A DNA stretch of 64,000 bases from Cristatella mucedo (GCA_009760855.2 WPIO01000154.1:1-64000), one strand, 5' to 3'; shown: positions 1 through 26,690, numbered from the stretch's first letter. A program made the numbers and translations. Notes: generated by a model not told the origin, from the letters alone.

Positions 1-118
1 TATTAAGCCCGAAGGGGGTTAAATGGGTAGCAAACAGTGAAATGGAAAGTGCCTAGAAAGAGATTGAGTTCTCTGAGGGCACTATATCAAATGTATTATT
101 ATTATCATTATTATTAAG
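1..118 (+). mobile_element. LINE family B 3' tail
   Basis: Contains AAAGTGCCTAGAAAGAGATT then GAGTTCTCTGAGGGCACT and (ATT)n, the family B 3' hairpin and tail. The element continues left of the window. Confidence 0.8.
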
Positions 119-636
119 CTTGCACGTTTATGCTGCTTGCGTGTACGATTAGACACTCGAGTCGGCGGATGCCGTTAAGCTACCCACGCACACGCCAATC
201 GTGACAAGCACGTGACGGAGCACTGGTCTTTGGTCTCTCCTCTTCTGAAGTCACCGACTGAAGGGCAGGGTACGGATGCGGCAGCACTGTCAGCGACATT
301 GTATGAGTGTCATGGCCGCCGCGCCGGCGAGGTGACGAGGTCACGTCTTTTTAAATGAGCCGAAACGTCGCCCGGAGACTTGATTAGACGACTGATGAAT
401 ACAACTGACTAGCAGCGTCTTCTGGCCGTCAAAGATGGAGAGACAATTAGGTGCATTAGCTGTATGCAGCTGAGACAATTAGCTGCATTAGCCGTCTTTG
501 AGGCTCTGACAACACACAGGCGACGACGACAAGGAAACACGGGGGAGGGAAAGTAGACCTAGCTGCTTGCTTGTTGCTGCAGATGCAATCCCCAGGGAAG
601 CCATTTTGATGTACTATTAGCTAGCTTGCACGGGGT
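119..636. other. No feature recognised
   Basis: Unique-looking DNA of medium GC with a CACGTG at about 210. There is a short direct repeat (GAGACAATTAG.TGCATTAG) at 440-500. No coding evidence. Confidence 0.4.
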
Positions 637-880
637 GGAGATGTTGGGCGGACGGAGTACGCTAGCCAGGGGAGACGTTGGGCGGACAGAGTACGTTAGC
701 TGGGGGAGACGTTGGGCGGACAGAGCACGCTAGCCGGAGGAGGGGAGATGTTGGGCGGACAGAGTACGCTAGCCGGGGGAGGGGAGATGTTGGGTGAACG
801 GAGCAAACTAGCCGTGGGAGGGAAGATGTTGGGCGAACGGAGCACGCTAGCTGGGGGAGGGTTGTTGGGTAGACGGAGGC
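637..880. repeat. Minisatellite, about 7 copies of a 33-39 bp unit
   Basis: Unit starts are near 637, 670, 705, 744, 783, 821 and 859. The core is GAGATGTTGGGCGGACAGAG followed by TACGCTAGCCGGGGGAGG. Length differences lie in the G-rich linker. Open frames across it are by-products of the repeat. Confidence 0.9.
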
Positions 881-1004
881 ACGAGGCGATGGCCAAGATG
901 GTTCGAGCTCGAACTCGATTCAACCCAAACCTAGCTGCGTTAGCTGTGGTAGCTGCGTTAGCTGCGTTAGCTGCTGAAGTAGTCAGTCAATCTGCACTTA
1001 TCTG

Positions 1005-1136
1005 CAGATTGACTACGTGCGACGGCCGTCCTGGCAGGCCATGATAGCAGGCAGCAAGACGTGGACGCTGGTTCCGTCTCCCGAATGCCAGCGACACTGT
1101 CCACCCATGAATGTGACCATGGAGGTCGGAGATATT
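1005..1136 (+). CDS. Possible isolated exon of an extracellular protein
   Basis: An open segment lies between a good acceptor (acttatctgcag|ATT, phase 0) and a consensus donor (GATATTT|gtgagt, phase 1). It translates with WQAMIAGSKTWTLVPSPECQ and then HCPPMNVTMEVGD. The IAGS...C...NVT arrangement resembles the E-F region of receptor domain 2 at 43.3 kb, so it could be part of a related FN3 protein on the opposite strand. The evidence is only splice signals and this weak resemblance. Confidence 0.25.
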
Positions 1137-1755
1137 TGTGAGTACGACCATGTGCCACGATGTGCACCCTTGCACTGTACTAATAGCAATCAACTTGCTC
1201 TGCCCTGCCCGACTGCGACTATGCCATTATTGGGGCGTGGCTCTTCCGCTGACCCGTTTTAACCCAGATCCACAGCCAGGTCCTTCTATTTGCTATGTCT
1301 CACTTGCTTCGCTTGCAGTGATTATCGATACAAACAAGTGGTACCACAGAACGTATATCCATCCTGGTCAGCTAAGCATCACAATTGGCTCTGAGTACGA
1401 CTAGGATATGGTGACATTTGCAGGGACATCCTTCACTATTTTGTCCAAAAGGTGTGTACTATTGTTCAGCATTATACGATACTTCTGTTCCTGTCATGTA
1501 TTGTGCAGTGTATGTGCATGCATAATACACATTATTCTATACAATCATAAAAATCCTTAAAAAAATCATCGTGCATGCCGCGGTACCGCTGTTTCTATCG
1601 ATATATGTCAATCGCTTATTCGAGCTAATGGAGTGCCGGGCGAGTGCGCCCGGGTTATCGGCTCAGCCAATCAGCTCTCAAGCGACCTTGTCCAATAGCG
1701 TAGGAGTTCAAGTTATCTGACATTGATATGCTATACATGCATTTATAGTTGATTC

Positions 1756-1862
1756 TGGGGCTGTATATTACAGCCCCAAAATCATTCAACCGTACATTTA
1801 ACTATGCACATATACCCTGTATTATACAACTCTGTATTTTACAGAGATTCTGTACGTACAGG
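1756..1862. repeat. Three consecutive short hairpins
   Basis: TGGGGCTGTA-tat-TACAGCCCCA (1756-1778), CTCTGTA-ttt-TACAGAG (about 1831-1847) and CTGTACGTACAG (about 1851-1862). All share TGTA/TACA at the base of the loop. Function unknown; they could be structured ends of a small transposon. Confidence 0.6.
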
Positions 1863-2395
1863 ACAGTAGCGTGCACTCAAACGCTGCTGCTTTAGAGGGC
1901 TCGATCGGCGTTTGTCCAGGTCGCACGTCGCACAGTGCTGGTCCGTCGTTCATCGAGTTTTTTCATTCGGCGCGTCTGATGGCCTATAGCCATTTCCCTG
2001 CATGTACGAAGCTTACTGCTCTCTGTGGAGAGGATGGATGGGACGCAGCCTGAGCATTGAACCGAGTGAACTTGAAGCCACGTCTCAGCTAGCGTAACAC
2101 CGGGTGGGCGTTTAGATAAATACCCTCAGAGGAAGGATAAGTACTCATAATAAAGTAGCTAAAAATAAAATTGCAGCTGCAATGTCGCCATTACTAGCTC
2201 GGAAGCGAATAGTGTGAGTCTCGATGTCGTCAACCTTACAAATCAGCACTGGATGCTGTTAATATTTGTCAGGCTGCCGTTTACTCACGTAATGCAGCAC
2301 AATCGAGAGCGACATGGCAGGGTGCATAACTTTTCAATATTTTCCACCAAATCTGAATACGACTCCGGGAAAAGCAGCTGGTCTGCACCACAATC

Positions 2396-2630
2396 CCAAG
2401 CAAGTGCACCGGATCCCGACAAGTCCCCCCCCCCCCGCCCCCTAGGCAGGTGCAGCCGAGTCCGACCCCCAAGCAAGTGTTTCAAACCCCCCAGGCAAGT
2501 GAAGCCGAGTCCATCCCCAAGCAAGTGCTCCCAATCCCGATTCCAGGCTAATGCAGATAATCCCGATGCTAATGCAGATAATCCCGACGCTAATGTAGAT
2601 AATCCCTATGCTAATGTCAACGTGCAGGCT
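2396..2630. repeat. Degenerate tandem repeats, ending in a 21-bp array
   Basis: 2396-2535 has irregular repeats of AAGCAAGTG...CCGA with a poly-C run near 2426. 2547-2630 has four units of GCTAATGCAGATAATCCCGA(T), period 21. The longest frame reads ANADNPD repeats, but nothing marks it as coding. Confidence 0.8.
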
Positions 2631-2639
2631 ATTTTTTGA

Positions 2640-3940
2640 GATCCTTTTGCCCTAACTATAAACGTAGCTCATGCCTGCTTGCTCCAAGTTGGAAAATTCA
2701 GTCACTATAAAATGAACACACTACGTTGAATAAATTAACTGGATTGCAGTACTGCCCCGGATCCACGATCTTTTGTTAAAAGGGGCTCTTAGTAATGGTA
2801 ATTAAAGGTGCTCTTTTTTCTTGGTTTTTAATTAAAGGTGGGCTGGTGGAGCTGGAATAGGAAGAACAATCTTGATCTGGGATGTCCTGAGGCAAGATCC
2901 CACTAAATAAGCCAATCCCACGATCCTGGACTTCCGACCACAACTCGGGAGTTCTGCTGAATTGTTAGACTTGCCTGCCAATGTTGAACTAGAGAGATGT
3001 AAACGAGAAGGCAAAAAGATGGCCAGTGCGAAAGAAGGTCAACTTTCGGTAACGTTCAACTTGCAGTCACGTTCACGCTTCTCGTTTATCCAATTACAGA
3101 AAATTGGCGTGTAGCATTCTTTAGGGTAGCCGATATATTTTTAAATGCGAGCTGAATAAGCTATTACAGTTTTTCTATACAATCGCTGTACATCGCTTAC
3201 CCGATTGTCTAGTCTACAGAAAAGCCGACGGTACAGATATGGTTTGACAGCTGAGCCTGCCCGATTCTCAGGTAACTAACTTTGCAACGATTTTGAGTTC
3301 GCTTAAGTCGCAATGACACGTGACAATGGTAAAGACGGTAATAAGAGTGCAAGTTGCAGGTTGCCTCTGATGTGCCAAGGTAGAGCTCGGTGAATGACGT
3401 AATCGGAGACCTGCACTTGTCGACCTTGCTAGTCCAGGTACACTTGACCAACATCGCTTAGGTCAGAAAAACAATACCCCAAGAGAACTAAATCTCATTC
3501 TCGGCACTTTCAGTTCAACGTGCTAAAAAATAAAGCATGTCGATTAGTGATGGCTTGTTTTTAATTCAGCAATACTGAGTATGCTCAGGAAAGTGCATGC
3601 TCCTCGGAGTAACTACTCCGAGGAGCATTCGACAGGCTGTAGCGATATCAGGCTTGAGTAATTCCGCGCTTCGTCGGTGCAGGTACTTAAAGCACAACCG
3701 CAAGAGGATTCGACTTTCCTTAGAGGTACGGTCGTAGCGGGTGGCGAGCTTGATAAGAAATAAGTCCGGATTGGTTGGCTGAAGCAAGCGAATGAAGGGG
3801 AGCAGCAATGAATAATGGAGCCTTAAAGTCGTTGCCCTCGAACTTGATGTGAAGTCAAAGGGTTGTGATATAAAGTGTAGCTTCTACCTTTACTGCAAGC
3901 AAGTCTTGTAGCACAGTTTGAACCTACATGCGAGACTGTT
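2640..3940. other. No gene recognised
   Basis: Holds a near-duplicate of TAATTAAAGGTG (2799 and 2829) and the inverted repeat at 3597. Open frames are short and in no recognised family. Confidence 0.4.
3597..3628. repeat. Perfect inverted repeat, 15-bp arms
   Basis: ATGCTCCTCGGAGTA, a 2-bp spacer, then TACTCCGAGGAGCAT. It stands alone, with no adjoining gene. Confidence 0.9.
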
Positions 3941-3948
3941 ATTGGCGC

Positions 3949-4115
3949 TCTGGTTTGGCTCAGTGTTAAAGTGCTCGCCCTTAATGACCGAGGTCAGAGA
4001 GGCGCTCACCTGAACGACCGAGGTCGTGGGCTCGTGCTCAGCGGCGTAGGCTAAGTGCCTGGATAGAATTCTAGTTCTCTTAGGGTGCTATATAGATGAA
4101 ATTATATATTATTTT
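3949..4115 (+). mobile_element. tRNA-derived SINE family 2
   Basis: The head is GCTCTGGTTTGGCTCAGTG...AAAGTGCTCGCCC (A-box region). An internal B-box-like GGTCGTGGGCTCGTGCTC follows. The tail is GTGCCTGGATAGAATTC...GTTCTCTTAGGGTGCTATAT, the LINE-like hairpin. It is diverged and carries a duplicated GACCGAGGTC segment. Confidence 0.75.
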
Positions 4116-4269
4116 CTGTTGCTTAGGCAGAAAGACCCGTGAGTAATGAATCTAGTACTAAAGTCTAGATGTGATGTGCCAAGTGCACAACCAGCTTCAC
4201 AATGTCATCCTTTGGCACCTCGGAATTGTCTAAATGCTATGCAATTGAAAGTATGCCGACTTAACAGTG

Positions 4270-4795
4270 GAGTTAATGTGGCTGGTCATCTAGTAAATGT
4301 TCATTTTTAAACGGATTCTGTACAGAAACTTCAGGAGATATGCTGGCCCAGCTCACTTGGAGGGTTAAGCTTTTCAGTTTCTTAGTGACACTCGGTTCGC
4401 CCATGACTATTAAGTTGGTTTAATCATCGAAAAGTTTAAGTTCTTTTTTTGAATGTCGGCAGCACATTCTGCAATAGCGTTGAGAGAGAATAGCGAAACC
4501 ACAAATATTGTGCGATCTGCGTAAAATGAAAGCATAAACTGTACTAGATATTGCATCAGCTAGGAGAGTATAAATCGTTGAAAGAAGTGGATCAAGCATA
4601 GATCCTGGGTTCTTTCATAGTTTAAAGCCTCTCTGGATAACCGTTGACATCTCTCTGAAATATACTTAGCTGATTGGTCTAAACCATTGTAGCTCACTGC
4701 CTAGTTTAGGCAGGCTATTGGGGGCTTGGTCAATGGTATGAAAAGCTGCCGTGAGACCAAGCAGGTAAAGTAACTCTTCCTATTTTGCTTGTAAT
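4270..4795 (-). mobile_element. Degenerate LINE reverse transcriptase fragment
   Basis: The minus strand preserves LLGLTAAFHTIDQ near 4730-4770 (consensus LLDLSAAFDTIDH). The 4270-4440 part is related to the RT region flanking LNDDKT. It is heavily mutated, with many stops. Confidence 0.65.
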
Positions 4796-5548
4796 GTAAT
4801 GTAATGTATCTCCGTCAGTAACTCCACAAAGTCATAAAGACTATGTGGGTGTTACGCAGGAGAGTTTTGTATAGCGCAGTCACAGCCTAAGCGGCTCTCG
4901 GTACGCATTCGGTAGCCAACAGACTTCGTCTCACGCAACAAAGAGAAAGTGGGAAGCATAGCAGAGTCAGGAGAGCAGTTGAGGTAGTGAGTAGCATAGA
5001 AGTAGCAGTTCAGGACCGCTGAAAAAGATGTGCCATAGTCGACAGTTGGAGAGTAGTTGTAGTTGCGTAAGAATTGTGGAAGCGAGTTCCACAGTCTAGG
5101 ACCTGCAGAGCTACAGCTTCTGTCGCTGTCTTTAAGTGGAGGAATGGGACAGTCAATTGATTGTCCACACAGGACCTGAGGGCGCGAACAGGCTGAAACT
5201 GATGCAGCATTTCAGCTAGGTACGAAGGAGCCAAGCCATGGCGGGCCTTGTGGGTCAGCGTAAGAACTTTGCTTTGTATACTTTGCTCAACCGGCAACCA
5301 TCCTAGCTCTTTCAGCAAAGGAGACACGTGCTCAAACCACTGGGACTTGAAGACCAGCCTTGCAGCCATATTCATAGTCCGCTGTAGTGGCATAATAGCT
5401 TTCTTTGGCAGCACAGCCAAAAGGAATTATAATAATCAAGCCGAGACAGAACTAAAGAGCTAGTTAAATTTTTTACAAGCCACTGTGGGAGACAGCTTCT
5501 AATCTTGGATAGGGATCGGATGTGATGGCTAGCTGTAGAGGCAGTCTT
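4796..5548 (-). mobile_element. LINE family A, 3' part (split by a SINE)
   Basis: The minus-strand ORF reads LPKKAIMPLQRTMNMAARLV, LKELGWLPVEQSIQSKVL and LAEMLHQFQPVRALRSC, almost identical to the 11.5 kb copy, with the family A tail at 4796-4830 (tgtaatgtaatgtatctccg on the plus strand). A SINE insertion interrupts the copy at about 5549; the rest continues at 5714. Confidence 0.92.
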
Positions 5549-5713
5549 GGTGAGCCATGATGGCACACTAGGTAAGGCGGTTGCTTTCACGACCTCGGTC
5601 CCGAGGTCGTGGGTTCGATTCCTGTGGTGGGCGATTTATCGCCACTGCAAGCAGTGGTGATAGCCGTAAAGGCTCTTCTGTCGCTAAAAAAAAGAGGCTG
5701 TTTAATCAGCTAG
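5549..5713 (+). mobile_element. tRNA-derived SINE family 1, inserted in LINE family A
   Basis: It has an A-box-like ACTAGGTAAGGCGG, a perfect pol III B box GGTTCGATTCC (5612-5622), and a family body GGGCGATTTATCGCC ... GTGATAGCCGTAAAGG ... GAGGCTGTTTAATCAGCTA. Related copies are at 26263, 42608 and 53927. It interrupts a LINE whose sequence resumes on the far side. Confidence 0.85.
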
Positions 5714-5960
5714 TTCTGAATGAAGCTTTTGAAATTGAGGCAGCTGTCGAACACGACACATAGATTACGAGCACGTGGTGAAGGTAGCACAATAGCATCA
5801 CCTATTAGAACAGCAAAGCCTTAGCCTCCAGCTACATGCTTAGGGTGTCCTATGAGCAGCAGTTCGGTTATATCGTGCTTGATTTGTCGGCAGGGTCTGA
5901 TTCTAACGATCCCTGAAGTCCTATTCGAGCATCTTGTATCTGGCCTGGCATTTCGATGCT
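5714..5960 (-). mobile_element. LINE family A, continuation beyond the SINE
   Basis: On the minus strand this reads the segment around TTAGAACAGCAAAGCC and CCTATGAGCAGCAGTTCGG on the plus strand, which is the complement of 11520-11665 in the best family A copy. It joins the 4796-5548 fragment once the SINE is removed. Confidence 0.85.
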
Positions 5961-6089
5961 ATGGTCAGCCCTTATCTCCGAGGGAGACTACCGGGCATTG
6001 ACGTAAACGAGCAGCAATTATCAGAAGAGCTTCCAATGTTAGTAAGTAACCCAGGCCTCTGCGTTTGGTCCGCTTTTTTCCAATGTTTA

Positions 6090-6510
6090 TATTCTCTTTC
6101 TTGTTGATCTGATCGTCAAGCACAATCTAGGCCTTCACTTATATGCAGATGATAGCTGTACCTGTGCAGCAACCCCCCTCCCAACCTTTCAGTAAGTCAC
6201 TCTCGAATCCCTTGCTGCATGTATTGCTGACATTCCCGCTTGGGTGGCAAAACAACCTCAAATTGAATGACGATGAAACCAACTTACTAGTTACAGGCAG
6301 AACTAGCGGTACTCAGAAATTAAAAACATAACCCTCAACATCGGCTCTGCCTGCCTATTTCATGTAGCATCTGCACGTAACCTCAGTGTCCTGTTCCAAA
6401 GCGACCTTTCACTTGACGATCGTATCAACTCCACTGTCAAGTCTGCCTACTATCGGCCATATAACGTTGCATAACTTGGTGACTGCTTAGAGGGAAACTA
6501 TATCCAAGTT
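6090..6510 (+). mobile_element. Degenerate LINE family B RT fragment
   Basis: The plus strand reads HNLGLHLYADDS-like sequence near 6120-6160, LKLNDDETNLLVTGRTSG near 6262-6310, and FQSDLSLDDRINSTVKSAYY near 6393-6450, in several frames. It corresponds to 36130-36480 of the long copy. Confidence 0.8.
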
Positions 6511-7416
6511 GGTCCATGCATTTGATTAATTAAATTAAATTAATTAAGTTAATTATTTGCTCATCGGCCTGCCAATGGTTGTAATTTTGTCCCGTAACAC
6601 ATCATTAGCTCACCCACCTCTTAAACTGGCTGAGGCACCATGGTCCGAATGTCATTGAACCTATCCTTTGATCCTACAACCTTTCATAACCAACTTCCCC
6701 ATATAGCTCAAACTTCCGACATTATCTTTGATGTCTTCTATGGTCTCTGTTTATTGCCCATAGAGTATCTACTGAAACTTATGGAGCTTTCAGTACGTTT
6801 ACTACTTGTTTAGGCAGTTTTTGCCACATTATGGCCTCAGCTAACTACACAGGATCTTGCATAAGTTTAACTATTTGAGCAATGGTTATTTAATTCCAGC
6901 ATGAATCAATGAAACTGATTCTAACCAGAGTAGCTGCATGACCCACATGTCGTGGCAACTTTCCATTTATATGGCGTCAAAACATGGGTACTAGAATTTG
7001 CAGCTAGTCGAACGTTTTTGCTTGGCTCCCCAAAATGACTGAAGGATTAAACTTCCAGAAACTTACACACCTAATTCCTAGCCGTTTCAGGATCACGAGC
7101 AATGCTATTGCCAAGTGTAAGCGAGCATACAGCTCAATGCATCCATTAGCAATGCATCCTCGGTAGCTCTCTCCAAAAACATAAATTAGTTACAAATGAC
7201 TGGTCAATGCCAGCACATAGATATGAACGGCTATGCTTCAGCACGTGCTCTGCTCCACCCTAAACAGCATGCAGCAGCAGCACGAACACGGAGGTCGGTA
7301 GACGGCTCAGCAGCTTCTAAAGCCTCGATGCCGTGGCCACAACCATTCGTGGTATTTGCGATGCAAGTGCCCCCACAAGAGGAAGATAGAGGGGAAAGTC
7401 TGCACAATTAAGTGGC
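6510..7416. other. UBFD1 downstream region, decayed repeat DNA
   Basis: 6510-6950 may be the continuation of the degenerate LINE fragment but is too mutated to align by eye. 7180-7416 could be UBFD1 3' UTR. No clean polyadenylation site was fixed. Confidence 0.35.
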
Positions 7417-7443
7417 TCTGCTGCTGCTGCTGCTGCTGCTGCT
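7417..7443. repeat. (CTG)n near the UBFD1 3' UTR
   Basis: Nine CTG units about 410 bp downstream (gene orientation) of the UBFD1 stop codon, possibly transcribed as (CAG)n in the 3' UTR. Confidence 0.85.
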
Positions 7444-7852
7444 TCTCTTTGGTCGGCATCCTCTCCATACCAGTATGTGGCAGCTAGCTGCCGACAACTC
7501 CAACGCCAGCAGTCGGTGGCTGAGGCCGTAGGCTGGTCTCTGCTGTAGCAGGCAGCATGCATGCACTTTGCCATGCACCCAGGGCGGGCGGGCGGGCGGC
7601 CGAGCTTTCCAGCCTGCATCCGAAGGGCAGAGATTTCAACATCTGTCCAGGCATCAAGGATGAAAGGTGCCAAGGCAGCTCACATGCAAGGACGGGTGTG
7701 CTGCAGCTCTTGTCGCTCGACGTCTAACACAGTGAGCTGCCAGTGTCATCTCTCTGGCCGACCGTCGTAATCCATCATCGACGTCCAAACGACTAGCACC
7801 TTTAACTTGTTCTCGTCGGGTCTGGCTGCTGCTGCCTGCCTGCAGCCAGCCG

Positions 7853-23135
<15,283 letters not shown>

Positions 23136-23501
23136 TGCTGAGCGCGGTAACTATGCACCTCGCTGGTGTGAGAGCTCACTATCTGGCCCTACATCCGTCA
23201 AAGCCTATCGGGAGTATTGAGCCACTAAAATTGAGTGAAAGTGTGCTTCAGAGTGATGATAAAATATATTAATATGTTATAGGTATTAAAGTTGGTCCTA
23301 TTTCATAATAAGCTAGATCTGCTTTAAAAAGATACGCGATCGTTACCAAAATGGTAGCGCCCATGAAAGGTCAAAAGGTTAAGTAGTCGCCCCACGCTTG
23401 GGAGGGGTTGCGAATTTTAGTGGTCTGTCGCGCGGGTCTCGCCCGGACTGGCAAGTGCGACCCAAGGTCTAGGGTGTGACGAAGGGGAGGGACGCAGTGT
23501 A

Positions 23502-23548
23502 TGGAAATGGAAATGGAAATGGATATGGAAATGGAAATAGTATGGAAA
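23502..23548. repeat. (GGAAAT)n short tandem repeat
   Basis: About eight hexamers (GGAAAT, one GGATAT), about 370 bp upstream of the UBFD1 start. Confidence 0.9.
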
Positions 23549-23984
23549 CTTGGGCCGCGGCTCCTTCAAGACCCGGGGCCCTACGAACCGAGTTTTGTAG
23601 TGCAAAGCACGTCCATTTTTAGGTGGTCTACGTTGAATTAGTGTGGTCCTGTTTCAGTAATAATAAATATCGATGAGTGTTAAGTACTTTAAAGGTATTG
23701 TAATCCTAAATTGTTTATCTACGCACACGGTGAATTCAGATTTCATTGGCGGGGCTGCTCATTTGGGTCGACTGGGTCATCAACATTTCGGCACGGACAA
23801 TTCAGCCACGGAATTCTCCACCAAGGTACTAATAATTCCACCATTTTCAGTTTCCGGAAATTCCTGTCTGCCATTGCTAAGCTAACGATGATGATGCAAC
23901 ACAAGAAGCTGGCATTTTAAGGTCACATGATGAAGTGTGAGCATGCTGAAACGCAAATAATACTAATATAATATAAATATGAAT

Positions 23985-24125
23985 ATAATTTATTTGTAAA
24001 GCGCCCAAGAGAACTTATCTCTATTTAGGCTCTTCACATATGCCTCGAGGCTCGAGCCCCAAGACCTCAGCCAGATCCTGGTCGGGACGAGTACCTAAAC
24101 CATTGGACCAAACCAGCTCGGCAAT
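23985..24125 (-). mobile_element. tRNA-derived SINE family 2
   Basis: The plus strand reads the tail first (tttgtaaagcgcccaagaga), then a B box complement (GGCTCGAGCCCCAAGACC), then a head complement ending ttggaccaaaccagctcgg. This is a full-length-like minus copy. Confidence 0.85.
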
Positions 24126-25094
24126 AGTAATAACAATACATTTGCAAAGAAAATAAATAATGGAACTTGCTCTCGTTCAAATTATTAAAAATATGCTTTA
24201 AAAGAAGCACGACCATATGATTATTGGTAGCATCGATAATATCAGCACGCTTGATAAGGTTAGCGGAAATCGGCGTGTACGTGTTGCGATTGTGAGGCGG
24301 TGTGCTTAGTAGCTGCCACCGGGTATTAAATGTGTACAGTTTAATATCCAATAAATAAATGCCAATGAGTCAAAGAGACATACAAATGAGAGCTTGATAC
24401 TACTAGATTATATAGATAACAGCAACCAACAACAACTGCCACTTCATAGGCTAAGCGTCAGATTGGTTAACCGAGTCACCTGATTGCAAGATTTGCAGTG
24501 CGTAGCTAATCAGCCGTGGCTGAGATGGCCGAGAGGGGTACTCGGCGCATCAACCGTTGCTGAGAGACATAGTCAGCTCGCCCTGTGTCCGCTCGCTATC
24601 CGACGGCGCCGGGAATGCCGTTCCGGAATTTGCACGTCGCACCAGAAAACCTCTCGATTGAGCGTCTTAAAAATTGCATATAATTTGCCCGTTTCTCGAT
24701 ACACTTGGCACTACTTTCAGTTTGCCTTATTTTTGCAAGAGGGCTGTCGACGGCTGTCTGGGAGAGATTGAGGTGCAGTTCGTCGCTCCTGATTTTTGTA
24801 TGGGAAAGTTAAGTTCGCTATTCTACTTGCACGGCTCTGTATATTCATCTAAATCAGTTCATAGCTTGCTAATAAGCTATCGCTGTTGCATTGAAGGACG
24901 CAAAATGTCAGTTTGACTATAGCCGAAACCTCTGGATTAAAAGTTCCTGGACAGAAAATGTACGACATTCCCCCATCTAACCAACTACTAACTTGACCAT
25001 CGCCCGCCCGCTGAGTTCGGGCATTTCAATAATTCTAGGACAATTGCATCTGGATATATTCGCCAAAGGTTAGCCTGACATCCTCACACAACTC

Positions 25095-25575
25095 ATGTAA
25101 TTAATTTAATGCATCTTTGTCTATAACTCCACAAAACCATTAAGACTATGTGAGTGCTACCCAGAAGAGTTTTGTATAGCGCTCTCACAGCCTAAGCGGC
25201 TTTCTGTACGCATTCGGTATCCAACAGACTTCATCTCACGCAGCAAAGGGAAAGTGGGAAGCATAACAGAGTCAGGAGAGCAGTTAGGATAGTGAGTAGC
25301 ATGGAAGTAGCAGCTCAGGACCGCTGAAACGGGTGAGCCATAGCTGACAGCAGTAGAGTAGTTGTCGTTGCGTAGGAATCGTGGAAGCGAGTTCCACAGT
25401 CTAGGACCTGCAGAGCTAAAGCTTCTGTCGCCAACGGTCTTTAAGCGGAGGAATATAACAGCTAATTTATGGTCCATACGGGATCTGAGGGCGCGAAGAG
25501 GCTGAAACTAGTGATCGTAATAATAATAATACACTTAATAAAGTATTTTCAGAGAACTCAGCTTCGTGCCCAGCG
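25095..25575 (-). mobile_element. LINE family A 3' fragment adjoining a family B tail
   Basis: The ORF at 25477-25157 encodes the last part of the family A RT (RSFSSAGPRLWNSLPRFLRN) and reads on into 3' UTR. A short family B tail (taataataatacacttaata) begins at 25510 on the same strand. Confidence 0.85.
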
Positions 25576-25619
25576 AGCGGCATGGCCTGAGCACGGCGGT
25601 GCTGGGTGGGGAATAGCAG

Positions 25620-26690
25620 AGCACCCCCTAGATCCGGTTACAAACTAAATGATCATAAAACAGAGCTTCTACTAATTGGACACCACATGCATGTGGCTAG
25701 ACTAGGAAACTGTTTTTCTAATAGGTGATGCTGGTGTGTGACCGTCACCATATGCTCAGAATGTAGGTGCTCTCTTTAATAACCGCTTAAACTTCAAACG
25801 ATTCTTCCAGATAATTGCCTCGACCTATAGCACGACCGATACCAGTCTAAGATAAAGCGTCGTCTCCTACCGTGACGTGCAAAAAATCCAGCTAGCTTCT
25901 TGGTTCTGCCTAGGCTGGACTACTATTATGCCGTTTTGGCAGAACTACTAAAAAATGCCGCTCAGCCACTGCAGCCTGTGGTGAATATGGCTACAAGGCT
26001 ATTCAACAAATCCCAAAGGCTCAGCCATGTGTCTCCTTTACTGAAGGAGCTACGATTGTTGCCGCTTAAATAACGCATACAATTCTTACACCGACCCTAA
26101 AGGCCGGCCATAGCCTGGCTCTTTCTTACCTATCCAAACTGCTGCACCAGTTTCAGTCACCTCGTGCCCTTAGGTCCTCCATGGATGATGTATTAGCTGT
26201 TCATGTCTAAGCTTATTGACCGTTGGCAACAGAAGCTTTCGCTCAGCAGGCCCGAGGCTGTGTAGGTCGGTTGCTTTTCATGACCTCGGTCCCGAGGTCG
26301 TGGGTTCGAATCCTGCGGTGGGCGATCTTTTATTGCTGCTGCAAGCGATGGCGATAGCCGTAAAAGCTCTTCGGTCGTTACACAAAAGAGCCTGTTGAAT
26401 CAGCTAAAATTTTTGGCCACAATTCTTACACAGCGACACACACTCTCTTCCAGCCGCCTGCGGCACATTCTTTACAGCCGCCACGAGCTGCTGCTTCGAT
26501 GCTGCTCACTTCCTTGACTGCCTTCATGAATCGGCTACACTAGTCGCTTTTTTTTGTCTGGGACTGAGTCTGTTGAATACTTCTTTCGCACCGGCAGCTA
26601 CTTCGGCACTGAGTGTGTTATAGAAAACTCTCCAGCGTAACGCTCACCAAGTTTTTGTGGCTTTGTGGAGTTACAGACGGAGACATATAG
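25620..26690 (+). mobile_element. Diverged LINE family A copy interrupted by a SINE
   Basis: From 25640 the plus strand reads KLNDHKTELLLIGHHMHVAR, then RT C-terminal blocks with stops through 26260. It resumes at about 26407 (acaattcttacacagcgaca) and runs to the tail TTACAGACGGAGACATATA near 26685. It carries a family 1 SINE at 26263-26406. Confidence 0.85.
26263..26406 (+). mobile_element. tRNA-derived SINE family 1 (5'-truncated)
   Basis: Perfect B box GGTTCGAATCC at 26303-26313, preceded by CGACCTCGGT-like arms and followed by GGGCGATCTTTTATTGC, GATAGCCGTAAAAGC and TTGAATCAGCTA. It lacks the first about 15 bases of the family and lies inside a LINE family A copy. Confidence 0.87.

Larger units (their letters stand above)
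23140..25090. other. Upstream flank of UBFD1
   Basis: No TATA box was seen near 23135. GTTACCAAAATGGTAGCGCC (about 23341) is YY1-like. Apart from the hexamer repeat and the SINE, 24130-25090 has no recognised gene; GAGATGGCCGAGAGGGG at 24521 looks like a tRNA A box but no B box follows. Confidence 0.35.

Noticed and set aside
5612-5622. Possible tRNA gene from a perfect B box (also at 26303 and 42671)
   Set aside because: No cloverleaf can be drawn; the same body follows each B box, and copies sit inside LINEs or minisatellites, so these are SINEs.
24500-24620. tRNA-like A box (GATGGCCGAGAGGGG)
   Set aside because: No B box at the proper distance and no second copy in the window.
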